Source: an uncultured Leifsonia sp.
GTDB taxonomy: Bacteria; Actinomycetota; Actinomycetes; Actinomycetales; Microbacteriaceae
DNA length: 64,000 nt
Assembly: GCF_945957465.1 (NCBI RefSeq)
Contig: NZ_CAMFLC010000020.1
Coordinates: 1-64,000, forward strand
Reading direction: 5' to 3'
The position numbers were made by a program, and so were the translations under genes. The notes beneath the pieces are model-generated. The model saw only the letters and a program-made list of their open reading frames with translations, was not told the origin of the DNA and did no database searches. Within the stretch, counting starts at the first letter, position 1, and each line of letters starts with the position of its first letter. This document shows, piece after piece, positions 28,803-37,822 of this stretch.

Positions 28803-30152
28803 GTGAGCAGCCCGACGCCCGTGCCGTCCAGCGGGTCGTCGCTGAGCGATCGTGTGCGCACCGCGCGCGCGGCCTCGGGCACCGGCGCCTCGGTTTTCGC
28901 CGTCCTGCTGCTCTTCACGCTCTTCGCCGGGGACTTCTGGCGCAACCTGATCAGCTGGCCCGGATACTTCGTGCTCGCCGCGCTGCTGGCGATCGGCAGC
29001 ATCGTCTTCCTCGTTCGGACGCGCCCGCCGTTCCGCTGGCGCAAGACGCCGAAGACGCTGGTGCTCTTCCTGGCGCTGGCGATCCTCTCCGTGTCCTGGT
29101 CCGCCTACCCCGGCGCCACGGCCCTCGGACTGCTGGCGCAGCTGGCGACGACCGCCGCGGCTGTGTTCCTCGCCCTGTGCCTGAGCTGGCGCGCCATCAT
29201 GACCGCGCTGGCCAACGCGTTCCGTTGGATCCTCGGGCTGTCGCTGCTGTTCGAGCTGATCGTCGCCGTGTTCGTGCGGCACCCCATCCTCCCCCTGACG
29301 CCGGCGCAGCCCGTCCCGTCCGGCCACATCCCGGCTGCGTTCTACTGGAGCAGGGACCTGCTGTTCCACGGCGGTCAGATCCAGGGCATCGTGGGCAACA
29401 GCAACCTGCTCGCGATGGTGGCCCTGCTCGCCTTCGTCGTGTTCGGTGTCCAACTCGCCGATCGCACCATCCGGCGCGGCACGGCGATCACCTGGCTGGT
29501 CGTCGCTGTGGTGACCTTCGCCCTCACGCGCTCGTCGACCGTGTTCGTGGCGACGGTGTTCACCGCGGCGGTGCTCGGCTTCGCACTGTGGACCCGCCGG
29601 GCCGGCCCCGATCGCCGGAGGCCCGTCTACCTGACCGCTGCAGCGCTGCTGGTCGTCGTGGTCGTCGCCGTGGTGCTGTTCGCCTCGAAGATCCCCGTGC
29701 TGCTCGGCAAGAGCGAGGACCTCACCGGCCGGCTCACCATCTGGAACTCGGTGATCCACCTGGCGCAGGAGCGGCCGGCGTTCGGCTGGGGCTGGGTGAG
29801 CTACTGGGCGCCCTGGGTGGAACCCTTCAAGAACCTGGCCGAACGCGGCGGCGTCGTCTACCTGCAGGCGCACAACGCGTGGCTGGACGTCTGGCTCCAG
29901 CTCGGGATCGTCGGCCTGGTGATCTTCGCCCTGCTCATCGTGAGCACGCTGTGGAGGTCGTGGTTCCAGGCCGTCGACCGGCCGCGGTTCGCCGTCGCCG
30001 ACCACCTGCCCTACACCGCGTTGACGCTGCTGCCCCTGCTCCTCCTCGCCGCGCTGCTCGCGCAGAGCCTCGCCGAGAGCCGCATCCTGATCGAGGCGGG
30101 CTGGACGCTGCTTGTGCTCATCTCCGTGAAGACCAAGCAGTCCGCCCCGTAG
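28803..30152 (+). CDS. O-antigen ligase/polymerase-like membrane protein (first copy)
   Basis: This family (Wzy/WaaL, PF04932) joins lipid-linked oligosaccharides to one another or to an acceptor outside the membrane. The 449-residue product has about 10-12 membrane helices and a large extracytoplasmic loop before the last helices. The loop carries typical motifs: LTGRLTIWNSVIHLAQERP, FGWGWVSYW and AHNAWLDVWLQLGIVGL. Arg in TGRLxIW and His in AHNAWLD are the conserved residues of the family. The start is the GTG at 28803, supported by a TATTCT box 6 bases upstream. A paralogue follows directly. Confidence 0.88.
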   Translation: MSSPTPVPSSGSSLSDRVRTARAASGTGASVFAVLLLFTLFAGDFWRNLISWPGYFVLAALLAIGSIVFLVRTRPPFRWRKTPKTLVLFLALAILSVSWSAYPGATALGLLAQLATTAAAVFLALCLSWRAIMTALANAFRWILGLSLLFELIVAVFVRHPILPLTPAQPVPSGHIPAAFYWSRDLLFHGGQIQGIVGNSNLLAMVALLAFVVFGVQLADRTIRRGTAITWLVVAVVTFALTRSSTVFVATVFTAAVLGFALWTRRAGPDRRRPVYLTAAALLVVVVVAVVLFASKIPVLLGKSEDLTGRLTIWNSVIHLAQERPAFGWGWVSYWAPWVEPFKNLAERGGVVYLQAHNAWLDVWLQLGIVGLVIFALLIVSTLWRSWFQAVDRPRFAVADHLPYTALTLLPLLLLAALLAQSLAESRILIEAGWTLLVLISVKTKQSAP

Positions 30153-30162
30153 GATTCTCTTC

Positions 30163-31458
30163 ATGGCCGAACCGCGTCGAACTCTGGTGCCGCCCGCGGT
30201 GACCGAGTTCCTCGGATCGGCCCGGTTCACCTCCACGCTCGCACTGGTGGCCGTCGTGACCGGATTCTCGACGCACGCCATCCGCGCGGTGATCGGCTGG
30301 CCCGGTCTCATCGGAGTGCTCGGCACCGTCGCCGTCCTGGCAGCGCTGTCGTTCATCGCCCAGCGCAAGCTGATCGAGTGGCACGGCCTGCTGCCCATCT
30401 CGGCGCTCCTCTTCGTCGGCTGGTGCGCGCTGTCCGTGATCTGGAGCGACTACCAGTGGGCGACCGTGGCCGGAGTGGTCTACCAGCTCCTGTTCGCGTT
30501 CCTCGCCGTCTACATCGCGCTGGTGCGCGACGCCATCCAGATCGTCCGCGTCGTCGGCGACGCCCTCCGGGCGCTGCTGACGGTGTCGCTCGCGCTCGAG
30601 ATCCTCAGCGGCCTCCTGCTGGACGTGCCGATCCGGTTCCTGGGCATCGCCGGCAACATCGCCGCCGGCGGCCCGATCCAGGGCCTGTTCGGCTCCCGCA
30701 ACGCGCTCAGCATCGTCGCCCTCATCGCGTTCGTCACGTTCCTGGTCGAGCTGCGGACACGCTCGGTGCGCCCGCAGCTGGCGGCATACTCGATCACGCT
30801 CGCGGTGCTCTGCATCCTGCTCGCGCACTCCCCCGTGATCGCGGCGGTGTCCGTGGTCGTCGGGTTCGCCACCGTCGCCCTGTACTTCCTGCGCAAGGTT
30901 CCGGCGCACCGGCGCACGCTGGTCCAGTGGGCGCTGGCGGTCGTGACGGTCGCGGTCCTGGTGACCGCCTACATCTACCGCACGCGCGTGATCGACCTGC
31001 TGAACGCCCGGGCGGACTTCCAGGTGCGCTACAAGCTGTGGATCCAGATCTGGGAGCTCATCCCGATCAACCAGTTCGCCGGCTGGGGATGGGTCGGTGC
31101 GTGGCCGACCGACCTCTACCCGTTCGACGCCATCCAGGACGCGACCGGCGTCTACCACGCCGACGGCCTGAACGCCTACCTGGACGTGTACCTCCAGGTC
31201 GGGATCGTCGGCGTCCTGCTCTTCGTCGCGCTGATCGCTCTCGCGTTCAGCCGCTCCTGGCTGCTCGCCTCGAACCGCCGCAGCGTGGTCTACGCCTGGG
31301 CACCGCTCGTGCTGGTGTCACTCCTGGTCACCAGCGTCTTCGAAAGCTCGATCCTGATCGAGTCCGGGTGGATGCTGCTCCTGATCTGCACGGTCAAGGC
31401 GTCGCAGGGGATGAGCTGGCGGCTGCGGCTGCCGCATCGGGAGCAAAACCCCGGCTGA
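30163..31458 (+). CDS. O-antigen ligase/polymerase-like membrane protein (second copy)
   Basis: The 431-residue protein has the same topology and motifs as its upstream neighbour: YKLWIQIWELIPINQF, FAGWGWVGAW and ADGLNAYLDVYLQVGIVGVL. In the conserved position the first copy has AHNAWLD and this one has ADGLNAYLD, so the two differ at a likely catalytic loop. ATG at 30163 lies 10 bases after the first gene. TAGGAT, which includes that gene's stop, is 7 bases upstream, so either coupling through AGGA or a leaderless start is possible. Likely role: polymerase or ligase for a wall glycopolymer. Confidence 0.87.
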   Translation: MAEPRRTLVPPAVTEFLGSARFTSTLALVAVVTGFSTHAIRAVIGWPGLIGVLGTVAVLAALSFIAQRKLIEWHGLLPISALLFVGWCALSVIWSDYQWATVAGVVYQLLFAFLAVYIALVRDAIQIVRVVGDALRALLTVSLALEILSGLLLDVPIRFLGIAGNIAAGGPIQGLFGSRNALSIVALIAFVTFLVELRTRSVRPQLAAYSITLAVLCILLAHSPVIAAVSVVVGFATVALYFLRKVPAHRRTLVQWALAVVTVAVLVTAYIYRTRVIDLLNARADFQVRYKLWIQIWELIPINQFAGWGWVGAWPTDLYPFDAIQDATGVYHADGLNAYLDVYLQVGIVGVLLFVALIALAFSRSWLLASNRRSVVYAWAPLVLVSLLVTSVFESSILIESGWMLLLICTVKASQGMSWRLRLPHREQNPG

Positions 31459-31494
31459 TGGAGCGCGCCCCACGGCTTCGTGGCCCTGCCGTGA

Positions 31495-32484
31495 TCAGGG
31501 ACGCCGGAGGAGATCGCGCACGATATCCATGCGGCCCTGGCTCGCGAACTTCGAGTAGGAACCGGCCCGGGCCGCGCGGAAGACCGTGGGGATCCGCCGG
31601 ATCCGCGCGGCCGGGAGGGTGGCCCGGATGCCCTCGAAGGCCGCCTTCCGTTCCGCCAGCCTGACCGTCGATTCCGGCACATCGAGGCGCCGCAGGCGTT
31701 CGGCGAGCACGGCGAACTTGGCGGCGAGCACACGATTGCGCTCACCGTCCGCGGTCAGGACCTGCTCGATCTTGCGCCGCAGCGTCGGTGCGCGCACGCC
31801 GATCTCGTTCGAGCCGTGCAATCGATAGTCGACCGTCGGAGTCGCGAGCGCCCCCACGCGCCCCGTCGCCGCAGCGATGACGGCGAGCCACTCGTCATGC
31901 ACCCACTCCGACGGAAAGGGCAGCGCGGCGTCCAGGAGCCGGCGCCGGAACACCACGGTTGCGCCGGTGGCCAGATTGCGCCGGAGAAGCACGCCGAACC
32001 CCTGATCCGACTGCTCGGCCGCCAGATCGGCAGCAGACACCTCGAGGTAGTCGAACAGGGTCGCACCCAATGGTCGGCCCTCGCCGTCCACGAGGCGTGC
32101 ATCGCTGTGCACCAGGTCGACATCGGGTCGCTGTGCGAGCAGGTCGAGCACCGTCGACAGCTTGTCGGCATGCCACACGTCGTCCTGATCGGACAGCGCG
32201 ATCAACTCGCCTGTGGTGGCGGTCACCGCGCGCTCGAAATTGCGGACGACGCCGAGCGCAGGGGTGTTCTGGAGCACGGCGACACTCAGGGCAGGGGGCG
32301 CACTCGACACGATCCGCTCGACCTCGCGGACGGTACCATCGACGGAATCGTCGTCGGACACGACGATCTCGGCCGGCAGGCTGGTCTGACCGAGGATGCT
32401 GTTCAGCTGCTCCACGACGTAACGGGCGCCGTTGTAGGTGCACAGCGCAACCGACACGTAAGGCCGAGACCCCGCCGACGTCAT
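31495..32484 (-). CDS. Glycosyltransferase family 2, rhamnosyltransferase-like
   Basis: This is a 329-residue GT-A fold enzyme that resembles polysaccharide rhamnosyltransferases. Motifs are VSVALCTYNGARYVVEQLNS at the N-terminus, VSDDDSVDGT, the metal-binding LIALSDQDDVWHADKL and WVHDEWLAVIAA. Sugar and acceptor are inferred only loosely (a nucleotide deoxysugar). The ATG at 32484 overlaps the preceding dehydratase stop by 4 bases. It is the last gene of the four-gene gmd operon; the O-antigen ligase gene converges on it 36 bases away. Confidence 0.9.
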   Translation of the reverse strand: MTSAGSRPYVSVALCTYNGARYVVEQLNSILGQTSLPAEIVVSDDDSVDGTVREVERIVSSAPPALSVAVLQNTPALGVVRNFERAVTATTGELIALSDQDDVWHADKLSTVLDLLAQRPDVDLVHSDARLVDGEGRPLGATLFDYLEVSAADLAAEQSDQGFGVLLRRNLATGATVVFRRRLLDAALPFPSEWVHDEWLAVIAAATGRVGALATPTVDYRLHGSNEIGVRAPTLRRKIEQVLTADGERNRVLAAKFAVLAERLRRLDVPESTVRLAERKAAFEGIRATLPAARIRRIPTVFRAARAGSYSKFASQGRMDIVRDLLRRP

Positions 32485-33446
32485 CGCGAGAGCTCCCGCA
32501 AGTCGGCGTCCACCATGAGCGCGACCAGCTCGTCGAACGAGACCGACGGCCGCCAGCCGAGCGCTCGAAGACGGGCGGCGTTCCCGATCTGGCGGTTGGG
32601 GTCGACCGGGCGCAGGAACTGGGGGTCGACGCCGACGTACGACTCCCACTCGGCGATCCCCACGTGCCGGAACGCCGCGACGACGAAGTCGCGCACCGAG
32701 TGCGACTGCCCCGTCGCGACGACGAAGTCGTCCGGTCCGGGCGCCCGGGCGATGCGTAGCAGCGCGTCGACATAGTCGGGCGCGTACCCCCAGTCGCGTT
32801 CGGCGTCCAGATTGCCCAGGACCAGACGGTCCGAGAGACCGAGCCGGATCCGAGCGACCTCCCGGCTGATCTTGCGGGAGACGAAGGACTCCGCGCGCTC
32901 CGGCGACTCGTGGTTGTAGAGGATCCCGGAGGCCGCGAACAGGCCGCGGTCGCGGAAGATCCGCACCATAGTCTGCGCGAAGGCTTTCGCTGCACCGTAC
33001 GGCGAGACCGGAGCCAAGGATGTGTCCTCAGTCTGCGGAACTTCGCGCGCATCGCCGAAGATCTCGGCGCTCGACGCTTGGACGAACCGCACCGGGTGTC
33101 CGTCGGTCTGGAGCGCCCACGCAGCCTCCATCAGGGTCACCGGTCCGACGCCGAGCACGTCGGCCGTCGCGGCGGGCGCGGCCCACGACCGGGCGACGGA
33201 GGTGATGCCCGCGAGGTTGACGATGTGGGTCGGTCGCACCTGCGCCACCAACGCGGCGGTCGCCGTCGCGTCGGTGAGGTCGCCGAGGTGGCGGATCGCC
33301 TGCGGTGCGCGCGACGCGAGCAGGTCCGCCGATCCCTGGCCGTGGACCAGGGCGTGGACCTCGGCACCGTCGGCGATCAGACGATCGACGAGGTATCGGC
33401 CGTCCTGCCCGGCCGCTCCGGTGACGAGGAAACGCTCGGCGCTCAT
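32481..33446 (-). CDS. Gmd-family NAD(P)-dependent sugar-nucleotide dehydratase/reductase (paralogue)
   Basis: The 321-residue protein is homologous to GDP-mannose 4,6-dehydratase. It keeps VTGAAGQDGRYLVDRL, ASSAEIFG, SPYGAAKAF, ILYNHESP, FVSRKI and [19 protein letters not shown]. The Ser/Glu/Tyr/Lys active-site pattern is preserved. The Arg-rich NADP-binding and tetramer loop of true Gmd ([11 protein letters not shown]) is replaced by a short HGQGSADLL. It may therefore act on the next step, such as reduction to GDP-D-rhamnose, or on another nucleotide sugar. It overlaps neighbours on both sides by 4 bases. Confidence 0.82.
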   Translation of the reverse strand: MSAERFLVTGAAGQDGRYLVDRLIADGAEVHALVHGQGSADLLASRAPQAIRHLGDLTDATATAALVAQVRPTHIVNLAGITSVARSWAAPAATADVLGVGPVTLMEAAWALQTDGHPVRFVQASSAEIFGDAREVPQTEDTSLAPVSPYGAAKAFAQTMVRIFRDRGLFAASGILYNHESPERAESFVSRKISREVARIRLGLSDRLVLGNLDAERDWGYAPDYVDALLRIARAPGPDDFVVATGQSHSVRDFVVAAFRHVGIAEWESYVGVDPQFLRPVDPNRQIGNAARLRALGWRPSVSFDELVALMVDADLRELSR

Positions 33447-34552
33447 CGACGATGCTCGTGCGCGAACCGGTAGGCCTCGAGGTGCACGTCGCGGCAGCGC
33501 TCCCAGGTGAACGAGCGTGCATGCTCGACGCCAGCGGCGGAGAGCTCGTCAGAGCGGTCCAGTGCGGAGAGTATCCCGGCCGCGATGGCGTCGGGATCCC
33601 GCGGGTCGAAGACGACGGCCGCGTCCCCCACCACCTCGGGCAGCGAGCCGGAGTCGGAGGTCGCGACCGGGCACCCGGACGCCATCGCCTCCAACGGCGG
33701 CAGGCCGAAACCTTCGTAGAGACTCGGGAAGACCATTGCACCGGCGCGCCCATACAGGTCGCGCAGCTCCTCGTCGGAGACCAGCCCGCGACGGTCGGCG
33801 AACTCCGGCACATCGGTGAGGGTGTCCAGCCCACCGCCGGTCAGCACGAGCGTCAACTCCGGATTGGTCCGGCGTGCGATCTTCATGGCTTCGAACAGCC
33901 GCGCGTGATTCTTGTGCGGCCAGCCGCGAGCCGGGTAGAGCACGAAGTTCTCGCGCGGGCCGTCGTACGGCACGAAACGGGTCGTGTCGACGCCGAGGTA
34001 GGCAACGAAGATCCGCTCGGGGTCCAGGCCCAGCCTCTCGACCATGCCGTCCTTGGCGAACTGGCTGATCGTCACGATCGCGTCGGCACGGCGGGCGAAC
34101 CCTTCATAGAACGGTTTGCGGTACTGCAGCTCGGCCCGGCTGAACAACTCGGGCAGCTCGAGGTGCTGGATGTCGAGCAGGGACTGGACCGTCGCCTGAC
34201 GCGGACCGGGCTTGGGCGCCGGGACGGTGAAGGGGTAGTGGACGACGTCGAACGCGTCGAAGCGGCGACGGATGGACCGTGCGTGCAACTGGAGCCCGGC
34301 CACGGTGCGCAAACGGTCGACGGTGCTTCCGCCGGCATGCACCCCTGGGACGATCTCCTCGGGGATTCCCCGGCTGAAACCGCGCGATGCCTCCGTGAGG
34401 AAGACGGAGGCATCGACGTCGTCACGATCGGCGAGCTGCTCGGTCAGCGCGCGCGCGTAGGTCTCGCTTCCCCCCATGCCGCCGCGGACGAGGGTCAGCA
34501 TCGAGAGCGCGACGCCCAGCCGGCTCGTGGTCGGCTCCGTCGCTGCGTTCAC
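33443..34552 (-). CDS. Glycosyltransferase family 4
   Basis: This 369-residue GT-B enzyme has an N-terminal glycine-rich acceptor segment ([18 protein letters not shown]). The C-terminal donor domain has [17 protein letters not shown] and the EX7E motif in [19 protein letters not shown]. It is likely a retaining mannosyl- or deoxyhexosyltransferase given the gmd genes on both sides. It is coupled by ATGA overlaps to gmd upstream and the Gmd paralogue downstream. Confidence 0.92.
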   Translation of the reverse strand: MNAATEPTTSRLGVALSMLTLVRGGMGGSETYARALTEQLADRDDVDASVFLTEASRGFSRGIPEEIVPGVHAGGSTVDRLRTVAGLQLHARSIRRRFDAFDVVHYPFTVPAPKPGPRQATVQSLLDIQHLELPELFSRAELQYRKPFYEGFARRADAIVTISQFAKDGMVERLGLDPERIFVAYLGVDTTRFVPYDGPRENFVLYPARGWPHKNHARLFEAMKIARRTNPELTLVLTGGGLDTLTDVPEFADRRGLVSDEELRDLYGRAGAMVFPSLYEGFGLPPLEAMASGCPVATSDSGSLPEVVGDAAVVFDPRDPDAIAAGILSALDRSDELSAAGVEHARSFTWERCRDVHLEAYRFAHEHRR

Positions 34553-35577
34553 GAGAACTCGACTTTGTCGATCCAGGGCGCGCCGCCCGCTTCGAGGGCG
34601 GCGATGTCGGCGTCGACCATGATCTCGGCCAGGCGGGGGGTGAGCACGTTGGGCGTCCAGCCGAGGATCTGCTGGGCTTTCGCGTAGTCGCCCACCAGCG
34701 AGTCGACTTCGGTCGGCCGCAGGTAGCGCTCATCGAACTTCACATACTTCTCCCACTCCAGGCCCGCTCGCTCGAACGAGAACCGGAGGAAGTCCTTGAC
34801 CGTGTAGGCCGTTCCCGTGGCGACGACGTAGTCGGCGGGCTCGTCGGCCTGGAGCATGCGCCACATCGCGTCGACATAGTCGGGGGCATATCCCCAGTCA
34901 CGGACGGCGTCGAGGTTGCCCATGTAGAGCTCGCTCTGCTCGCCGGCGGCGATCCGGGCCACCGCCCGCGTGATCTTGCGGGTAACGAAGGTGCCGCCGC
35001 GCCGCGGCGACTCGTGGTTGAACAGGATGCCGTTGCACGCGAAGATCCCGTACGCCTCGCGATAGTTGCGGGTGATCCAGTAGGAGTACACCTTGGCGAC
35101 GCCGTACGGCGAGCGCGGATAGAACGGCGTCTCCTCGTTCTGCGGCGGCGGCGTGGCACCGAACATCTCCGAGCTGCTCGCCTGGTAGAAGCGGGGGTGC
35201 ACACCGGCAGAACGGATCGCCTCGAGCAGCCGGATCGTACCGAGCCCTGTCGTGTCGCCGGTGTATTCCGGCTCGTCGAAGCTCACGCGCACGTGGCTCT
35301 GGGCCGCGAGGTTGTAGACCTCGTCCGGCTGGATCTCGTTCAGCAGTGTGACGAGGCGGGAACCATCGGTGAGATCGCCGAAGTGGAGCTTCAAGCGCTG
35401 ATTCGTGGAGTGATCGTCCTGGTAGATGTGGTCGATCCGGTTGGTGTTGAAGTTGGAGGCCCGGCGGATGAGACCGTGGACCTCGTAACCCTTCGAGAGT
35501 AGAAGTTCGGCGAGGTAGCTGCCGTCCTGGCCCGTGATACCCGTGATGAGGGCCCTCTTCGGCGTGCTTTCCGTCAT
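34549..35577 (-). CDS. gmd: GDP-mannose 4,6-dehydratase
   Basis: Gmd converts GDP-mannose to GDP-4-keto-6-deoxymannose, the precursor of GDP-D-rhamnose, GDP-L-fucose and related sugars. The 342-residue protein has [31 protein letters not shown], the active-site QASSSEMFG and [13 protein letters not shown], and [19 protein letters not shown]. All hallmark residues are present. ATG at 35577 follows AAAAGG. The gene opens an operon gmd-GT4-Gmd paralogue-GT2 in which every junction is a 4-base ATGA overlap. Confidence 0.96.
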   Translation of the reverse strand: MTESTPKRALITGITGQDGSYLAELLLSKGYEVHGLIRRASNFNTNRIDHIYQDDHSTNQRLKLHFGDLTDGSRLVTLLNEIQPDEVYNLAAQSHVRVSFDEPEYTGDTTGLGTIRLLEAIRSAGVHPRFYQASSSEMFGATPPPQNEETPFYPRSPYGVAKVYSYWITRNYREAYGIFACNGILFNHESPRRGGTFVTRKITRAVARIAAGEQSELYMGNLDAVRDWGYAPDYVDAMWRMLQADEPADYVVATGTAYTVKDFLRFSFERAGLEWEKYVKFDERYLRPTEVDSLVGDYAKAQQILGWTPNVLTPRLAEIMVDADIAALEAGGAPWIDKVEFS

Positions 35578-35634
35578 GTCCAACCTTTTCCGAGTTCCTG
35601 ATGAGCGCTCCCGCGGCGCGCCAAAACACCAGCC

Positions 35635-35664
35635 AGCATAGTCGACGCGGTCTCGAGCGGTCAT
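35635..35664 (-). promoter_or_regulatory. Candidate gmd operon promoter
   Basis: Minus strand TATGCT (complement of 35635-35640) with ATGACC or TGACCG 17-18 bases upstream. The predicted leader is about 50 bases. The 140-base gap to the divergent GT2 holds both promoters. Confidence 0.45.
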
Positions 35665-35705
35665 ACGGCACCTGCCGCGGATTCGTGCCGGCAACCCGGC
35701 CTTGC

Positions 35706-35711
35706 TACCGT
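35706..35711 (+). promoter_or_regulatory. Leaderless -10 box of the GT2 gene at 35718
   Basis: TACCGT lies 6 bases before the GTG start; no ribosome binding site fits. Confidence 0.45.
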
Positions 35712-35717
35712 ACCTGG

Positions 35718-36602
35718 GTGACCCTGGACATCATGATGCCGTTCTACGGCCGCTTCGACCACTTCAAGGCAGCGGTCGAGAGCGTGCTCGCCCAGGACGA
35801 CGACGACTGGCGCCTGGTCATCGTCGACGACGTGTATCCCGACACCGCGCCCGGCGAGTGGGCGAAGTCGCTCGGCGACCCGCGCGTGGAGTACATCCGC
35901 AACGAGGAGAACCTCCGGCCGAGCCGCAACTATCGCAAATGCGTGTCGCTGACCCGCACAGAGCACGTCGTGATCATGGGCTGCGACGATCTCATGCGTC
36001 CGGGTTATGTGCGGCGGGTCAAGGAGATCCTGGCCGAGAACCCCGGAGCGGACATCGTCCAGCCGGGGGTGGAAGTGGTCGACGAGGCCGGGCGCGTCCA
36101 CCACCCGATCGGCGACCGCGTGAAGTCCTGGCTCCGGCCGTCGGGGAGGGGAGCCCGCGCGTACAGCGGAGAACGGCTGGCGCGCAGCCTGCTCGGCGGC
36201 AATTGGACCTATTTCCCGTCGCTGGTCTGGAAGACCGAGGATCTGCGCAAGCACAAGTTCCGACTCGACCTCGACGTCGTGCAGGATCTGGCGATGCTCC
36301 TCGACATCACGCTCGACGGCGGCCGGCTCATCGTCGACGACGAGGTCGTGTTCGCCTACCGCCGTCACGCCACGTCCGTCTCCGCTGTCACCGGCCCGGA
36401 CGGCTCGAAGTTCGCGCAGGAACGCGAACTCTTCATGGAGTTCGAGCGCCGGTGCCGGGCACTCGGCTGGGGTCGTGCGGCAGGCGCGGCGCAGCGGCAC
36501 TGGTCGTCGCGCCTCAGCGCAGCGACCGAGCTCCCCGCCGCGCTGCGCTCGCGAAATGCCGCCGGACGCCGCTCACTGCTTCGGCACGTCTTCGGTCGAT
36601 AG
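35718..36602 (+). CDS. Glycosyltransferase family 2
   Basis: The 294-residue GT-A enzyme starts [20 protein letters not shown] and has [14 protein letters not shown] and the metal-site region [16 protein letters not shown] later segment, [15 protein letters not shown], matches the acceptor-side acidic motif. The C-terminal 60 residues are basic. I prefer the GTG at 35718 because it has a TACCGT box 6 bases upstream; the longer frame adds 39 residues without GT2 character. It leads a plus-strand group with the polyprenyl-phosphate-sugar synthase-like gene 11 bases downstream. Confidence 0.87.
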   Translation: MTLDIMMPFYGRFDHFKAAVESVLAQDDDDWRLVIVDDVYPDTAPGEWAKSLGDPRVEYIRNEENLRPSRNYRKCVSLTRTEHVVIMGCDDLMRPGYVRRVKEILAENPGADIVQPGVEVVDEAGRVHHPIGDRVKSWLRPSGRGARAYSGERLARSLLGGNWTYFPSLVWKTEDLRKHKFRLDLDVVQDLAMLLDITLDGGRLIVDDEVVFAYRRHATSVSAVTGPDGSKFAQERELFMEFERRCRALGWGRAAGAAQRHWSSRLSAATELPAALRSRNAAGRRSLLRHVFGR

Positions 36603-36613
36603 GATCGGATCCC

Positions 36614-37351
36614 ATGAGCACCCCCTACGACGACACGCTCATCGTCATGCCCGCGCTCAACGAACATCAGGCGATCACCGCGATCATCCGCGAAGTGCAA
36701 GAGAAGCTGCCCGGCATCGCGGTGCTGGTCGTGGACGACGGATCCACCGACTCGACCGCCGAGGTCGCACGCCGCGAGGGTGCCCGCGTGCTGCAACTGC
36801 CCTTCAACCTGGGCGTCGGCGGGGCGATGCGTGCGGGGTTCCGCTATGCGATCGCCAACGGGTTCCGAAACGTTGTCCAGGTGGACGCCGACGGTCAGCA
36901 CGACCCGGCCGACCTCCCGTCGCTTCTCGCCGAACTGCAGAACGCCGACCTCGTCCTCGGCGCGCGCTTCGCCGGCGTCGGCACGTACCGGGTGCGCGGA
37001 CCCCGCCACTGGGCCATGGTCGTGCTCTCCGGCGTGCTGAGCAGGCTCGCCGGGACGCGACTCACCGACACCACGAGCGGCTTCCGCGCGAGCGGACGTC
37101 GGGCCGTGGAGCTGTTCGCACGGCATTATCCCGCTGAGTACCTCGGCGACACGGTCGAGTCGCTCGTCATCGCCGCGCGTGCGGGCTGCGTCATCCGGCA
37201 GGTTCCCGTGGCGATGCGGGAGCGCTCCGCCGGCACCCCGTCGCACAACCCGTTCAAGTCGGCGATCTACCTGGGCCGCGCTGCTCTCGCCCTGACGATC
37301 TCACTGCTGCGGCCCCGAGTGGTCATGTCCGACGAGGCGGTCCCGGTATGA
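36614..37351 (+). CDS. Polyprenyl-phosphate sugar synthase-like glycosyltransferase family 2
   Basis: The 245-residue protein resembles dolichol/polyprenyl-phosphate mannose synthases, which load a sugar from a nucleotide donor onto polyprenyl phosphate on the cytoplasmic side. Motifs are LIVMPALNEHQAITAIIREV, VVDDGSTDSTAEVA, FNLGVGGAMRAGFRYAI, the metal motif VDADGQHDPADLP and TDTTSGFRASGRRAV. It lacks the C-terminal membrane helices of some family members. The next gene, a DUF2304 membrane protein with a 4-base overlap, may supply that anchoring, as in the mycobacterial PpgS pair. Confidence 0.9.
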   Translation: MSTPYDDTLIVMPALNEHQAITAIIREVQEKLPGIAVLVVDDGSTDSTAEVARREGARVLQLPFNLGVGGAMRAGFRYAIANGFRNVVQVDADGQHDPADLPSLLAELQNADLVLGARFAGVGTYRVRGPRHWAMVVLSGVLSRLAGTRLTDTTSGFRASGRRAVELFARHYPAEYLGDTVESLVIAARAGCVIRQVPVAMRERSAGTPSHNPFKSAIYLGRAALALTISLLRPRVVMSDEAVPV

Positions 37352-37755
37352 GCACCGCAAGTTACGTCTTCGGGATCGTCGCGGCCCTCCTCACCCTCTT
37401 CACGGTCATCGAGCTCCTGCGGCGCCGGCGACTCCGAGAGCGTCACATCGTCTGGTGGCTGATCTTCGGCGTCCTGGTCCTGATCATCGCCGTCTTCCCC
37501 TCGGTCCTCGTCTGGCTCGCCTCCGCGGTCGGGATCGCTATCCCGATCAACTTCGTGTTCTTCGTCAGCATCATCGCGCTGTTCCTGGTGTCGCTGCAGC
37601 AGAGCGCTGAAGCCACACGGCTCGAGAACAAAACCCGAGTTCTGGCCGAGGACGTCGCCCTCCTCGAGTTGCGGGTGCGCGATCTGGAGGACAGCGCCGG
37701 CGGTCGGGATCGTGGCTCCGAAACACCGGGTGAGGGCAGAAGCGACTCCCTCTGA
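37348..37755 (+). CDS. DUF2304 domain-containing membrane protein
   Basis: This 135-residue protein has three membrane helices (about residues 3-23, 35-57 and 63-84). A cytoplasmic helical tail follows that is predicted to be coiled coil (RLENKTRVLAEDVALLELRV) and ends in a charged disordered region. DUF2304 proteins accompany polyprenyl-phosphate sugar synthases and are proposed to anchor or activate them. The ATGA overlap with the GT2 gene supports a one-to-one complex. Confidence 0.9.
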   Translation: MSTASYVFGIVAALLTLFTVIELLRRRRLRERHIVWWLIFGVLVLIIAVFPSVLVWLASAVGIAIPINFVFFVSIIALFLVSLQQSAEATRLENKTRVLAEDVALLELRVRDLEDSAGGRDRGSETPGEGRSDSL

Positions 37756-37810
37756 TCGGGGACCGTGCGCGACACGGAGCCTGTGAGTACCGTCCGCACC
37801 AGTTGGCCGC

Positions 37811-37816
37811 TATCCT
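37811..37816 (+). promoter_or_regulatory. Leaderless -10 box of the DUF2142 gene
   Basis: TATCCT lies 6 bases before the GTG at 37823. Confidence 0.5.
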
Positions 37817-37822
37817 TGCCCC

